Part shown: one piece after another, positions 62,180-64,000 of the stretch
Numbering within the stretch: position 1 is the first letter of the stretch
Layout: each line of letters begins with the position of its first letter
From: Pedobacter roseus
Lineage (GTDB): Bacteria > Bacteroidota > Bacteroidia > Sphingobacteriales > Sphingobacteriaceae
Length of the DNA: 64,000 nucleotides
Direction of reading: 5' to 3'
Assembly (NCBI RefSeq): GCF_014395225.1
Contig: NZ_CP060723.1
Span: forward strand, 3,968,001-4,032,000
Made by a program: the position numbers and the translations under genes
Notes under the pieces: generated by a model
The model's database searches: none
The model's input: the letters and a program-made list of their open reading frames with translations, nothing else
Told to the model about the DNA's origin: nothing

Positions 62180-62866
62180 TTATAAATCTTCAAAACGTTC
62201 CCAAAAACCATCAACAGGTAATTTGGCAAATATATTTACAGGTTCCTTTTTAACAGGATGTATAAACTGCAACCGGCGGGCATGTAAACAGATACTTCCT
62301 TTTCTACTCCCCCGGGGATAACCATATTTGTTATCGCCCATAATTGGGCAGCCCATTGAGGATAGCTGCACCCTGATCTGGTGCGAACGGCCCGTTAAAG
62401 GATCTACCTCCAACAGATAATAATCGCCTACTTTTGCCTTTACTTTATAAGAAAGCTCAGCCCGCTGACTTCCGGTAACTTCGGTATTATAGTAAGATAC
62501 CACATTCTTTTGTGGATTTTTAACCAGCCAGTGGATCAAAGTAGCTGATTCTTTTTCGGGCTTGTTCTTTACCACCGCCCAATAGGTTTTCTTTACTTCC
62601 CTGTTTTTAAAAACAGCATTCATCCTTTCTAAAGCCTTACTGGTTTTAGCGAATAAGATTACACCACTTACAGGCCTGTCTAAACGGTGCACCACCCCTA
62701 AAAAAGCACCATTAGGTTTATTATATTTTTTAGCGATATACTTTTTTACCTGTTCATCCAAAGGCTCATCACCTGTTTCATCAACCTGTACAATATCACC
62801 CGCCCTTTTATTAATGGCGATTAAATGATTGTCTTCAAAAAGGATATCGTTATCGGTAATGGGCAT
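62180..62866 (-). CDS. RluA-family pseudouridine synthase
   Basis: 228 aa without an S4 domain. The catalytic Asp lies in VVHRLDRPVSGVILFAKTSKA; ILFEDNHLIAINKRAGDIVQ opens the domain, and LTGRSHQIRVQLSSMGCPI and RLQFIHPV follow. It isomerises uridine in rRNA or tRNA. The short form without an RNA-binding S4 domain resembles RluA/TruC-type enzymes; the exact target base is not decided. Confidence 0.93.
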   Translation of the reverse strand: MPITDNDILFEDNHLIAINKRAGDIVQVDETGDEPLDEQVKKYIAKKYNKPNGAFLGVVHRLDRPVSGVILFAKTSKALERMNAVFKNREVKKTYWAVVKNKPEKESATLIHWLVKNPQKNVVSYYNTEVTGSQRAELSYKVKAKVGDYYLLEVDPLTGRSHQIRVQLSSMGCPIMGDNKYGYPRGSRKGSICLHARRLQFIHPVKKEPVNIFAKLPVDGFWERFEDL

Positions 62867-62872
62867 TGTAAT

Positions 62873-62990
62873 GGTTAACTGGTTAATTGTTTAAATTGGT
62901 TAACTGAAAATAGTGAGCTTTCAATTATTGAATGACTAAATTGTTAAAGCAAATTGCCTAATGGGAAAGTTTATTGGTTAATTGTTTAAC
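62873..62990. repeat. TTAACC-word repeat between rluA-like gene and panB
   Basis: 62873-62904 is, as reverse complement, almost the same as 8265-8296 (30 of 32). A shorter copy (TTGGTTAATTGTTTAACTG) lies at 62971-62989. The orientation is opposite to the copies at 8265, 18070, 21402 and 48997, but all lie in spacers. Confidence 0.6.
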
Positions 62991-63015
62991 TGATGAGCAA
63001 TTTCAGACTCATGAC

Positions 63016-63831
63016 TTAATATTGTTCTTTCTCATTCGGAAAATCATTTCCCTTTACATCGCGGATATAAGATTGCGCTGCGCCCAAAATTTCGTCGTAA
63101 AGGTTAATGTACTGGCGTAAAAAGCGTGGCTTAAACCCTTTGGTTAAACCGATCATATCATTTACCACCAACACCTGGCCATCGCATGCCTGACCCGCGC
63201 CAATACCAATGGTTGGAATATGTAAACTTTCTGTAACTTCTTTACCTAAAGAAGCCGGGATTTTCTCCAATACAATTGCAAAACAACCTGCTGCCTGTAA
63301 AGCCAGAACATCAGATTTTAACTTATTTGCTTCTTCTTCTTCTTTTGCACGAACGGTATAGGTTCCGAATTTATAAATAGATTGAGGGGTTAAACCTAAG
63401 TGCCCCATTACAGGTATACCTGCAGTAATGATGCGCTGAACCGACTCGATAATTTCTTCGCCACCTTCTAATTTAACACCATGTGCACCCGATTCTTTCA
63501 TGATCCTGATTGCTGAGTTCAAAGCTTCCTTTGAATTTCCCTGATAAGAACCAAAAGGCAGATCGACTACCACAAAAGCACGTTTAACCGCTCTGATTAC
63601 AGATGCAGCATGGTAAATCATCTGATCAAGGGTAATAGGCAAAGTCGTTTCGTGACCAGCCATTACATTAGAAGCAGAATCGCCAACCAATAAAACGTCT
63701 AAACCTGCATCATCCAAAATGGTTGCCATTGAATAATCGTAGGCCGTTAGCATTGATATTTTTTCACCACGTTGTTTCATTTCCTGTAAAATGTGCGTAG
63801 TGATGCGTTTAATTTCTTTATGTACCGACAT
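63016..63831 (-). CDS. panB: 3-methyl-2-oxobutanoate hydroxymethyltransferase
   Basis: A 271-aa cytoplasmic enzyme of pantothenate (coenzyme A) synthesis; it adds a hydroxymethyl group from methylene-tetrahydrofolate to ketoisovalerate. Signatures are ISMLTAYDYSMATILDDAGLD, LLVGDSASNVMAGHETTLP, VVDLPFGSYQGN, GVKLEGGEE and IGIGAGQACDGQVLVVND. Length is normal. A -7 box lies 20 bases upstream. Confidence 0.97.
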   Translation of the reverse strand: MSVHKEIKRITTHILQEMKQRGEKISMLTAYDYSMATILDDAGLDVLLVGDSASNVMAGHETTLPITLDQMIYHAASVIRAVKRAFVVVDLPFGSYQGNSKEALNSAIRIMKESGAHGVKLEGGEEIIESVQRIITAGIPVMGHLGLTPQSIYKFGTYTVRAKEEEEANKLKSDVLALQAAGCFAIVLEKIPASLGKEVTESLHIPTIGIGAGQACDGQVLVVNDMIGLTKGFKPRFLRQYINLYDEILGAAQSYIRDVKGNDFPNEKEQY

Positions 63832-63850
63832 GGGATTTGTTTTGTGTTGC

Positions 63851-63858
63851 CAAAAGTA
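63851..63858 (-). promoter_or_regulatory. -7 promoter box (TACTTTTG) of panB
   Basis: Exact TAnnTTTG match on the minus strand, leaving a leader of about 15 bases to the panB ATG. Confidence 0.55.
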
Positions 63859-63879
63859 TTGTTTTTTCTTTAAAAAGGT

Positions 63880-63955
63880 ATAAGGTAAAAGGTTTAAGGA
63901 TTAGGGTGTGACATTCTATACCTTATACCCTACACCTTCAACCTTTACACCTTTT
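63880..63955. repeat. Word-repeat spacer (GGTATAAGG and complements)
   Basis: GGTATAAGGTAAAAGG and TTTAAGGATTAGGGTGTG on the left; TATACCTTATACCCTACACC and TTCAACCTTTACACC on the right. An imperfect hairpin in the spacer between panB and the next gene beyond the window. Confidence 0.5.
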
Positions 63956-63992
63956 ATTTGATTTTTCTCTTTACATTCCCAATCTTAAACCC

Positions 63993-64000
63993 TATCTTTG
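63993..64000 (+). promoter_or_regulatory. Possible -7 box (TATCTTTG) at the window edge
   Basis: Exact TAnnTTTG match in the last eight bases on the plus strand, suggesting a rightward gene begins just beyond the window. Confidence 0.35.

Noticed and set aside
1..64000. tRNA, rRNA, CRISPR, prophage or toxin-antitoxin genes
   Set aside because: Looked for in spacers and among small frames; no cloverleaf, array, phage structural gene or recognisable toxin pair was found by eye.

Overview
The window looks like a chromosomal segment of a member of the Bacteroidota, most likely Sphingobacteriaceae close to Pedobacter. This is inferred from gene content, not from a database match. The signs are: SusC/SusD-type glycan uptake genes, several TonB-linked outer-membrane proteins, a type IX secretion (T9SS) gene (PorT-like) and a T9SS cargo with a C-terminal sorting domain, two GLPGLI-family proteins, AT-rich spacers, almost no Shine-Dalgarno sequences, and many TAnnTTTG -7 promoter boxes, often only a few bases before the start codon. 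No rRNA, tRNA, CRISPR array or complete insertion sequence was seen.

Layout. 1-1046: start of a purF-like amidotransferase gene, cut by the window edge. 1188-8109: TonB receptor, DUF4876-type lipoprotein, DUF6850-type barrel and di-haem cytochrome c peroxidase in one tight operon behind a palindromic control region. 8318-17313 (minus): envelope and housekeeping cluster murI, two OmpH/Skp chaperones, bamA, uppS, a DUF6089 barrel, nadK, a CBS-ACT protein and a hydrolase. 17497-24089: yqeY, an SDR, porT-ubiE, engB, a UbiA prenyltransferase and an M3 peptidase. 24090-24705: repeat-rich spacer. 24706-38620 and on to 39668: outer-membrane barrel, transporters, REP-associated transposase, kup with a previously unlisted 50-aa membrane protein, T9SS cargo, FAH-family enzyme, M23 peptidase, bcp and split transketolase. 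39783-41481: ECF sigma factor, membrane anti-sigma-like protein and periplasmic CpxP-like protein. 41533-47012: a frameshifted outer-membrane barrel gene, two GLPGLI genes, a frameshifted small secreted protein and a divergent LytTR response regulator. 47029-50404: aminotransferase and a two-component system. 50468-60930: a membrane sensor fused to a transposase-type zinc ribbon, followed by a four-gene polysaccharide utilization locus (SusC, SusD, GH3, GH30). 61041-63831: two lipoproteins, a pseudouridine synthase and panB.

The most exciting candidate is the protein at 50468-52372. Its N-terminal half is a 7TMR-DISM receptor; its cytoplasmic end carries the CxxC...CxxC zinc ribbon and following helical DNA-binding segment typical of the N-terminus of IS1595-type transposases, without the catalytic domain. 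It sits directly upstream of the glycan locus, so it may be a membrane-bound one-component regulator built from a domesticated transposase domain.

Other points of interest are a REP-like perfect inverted repeat built in frame into the transposase gene, 21-bp direct repeats before the LytTR gene, two neighbouring genes each broken by one base, and a recurring type of spacer made of degenerate words in one half and their complements in the other.
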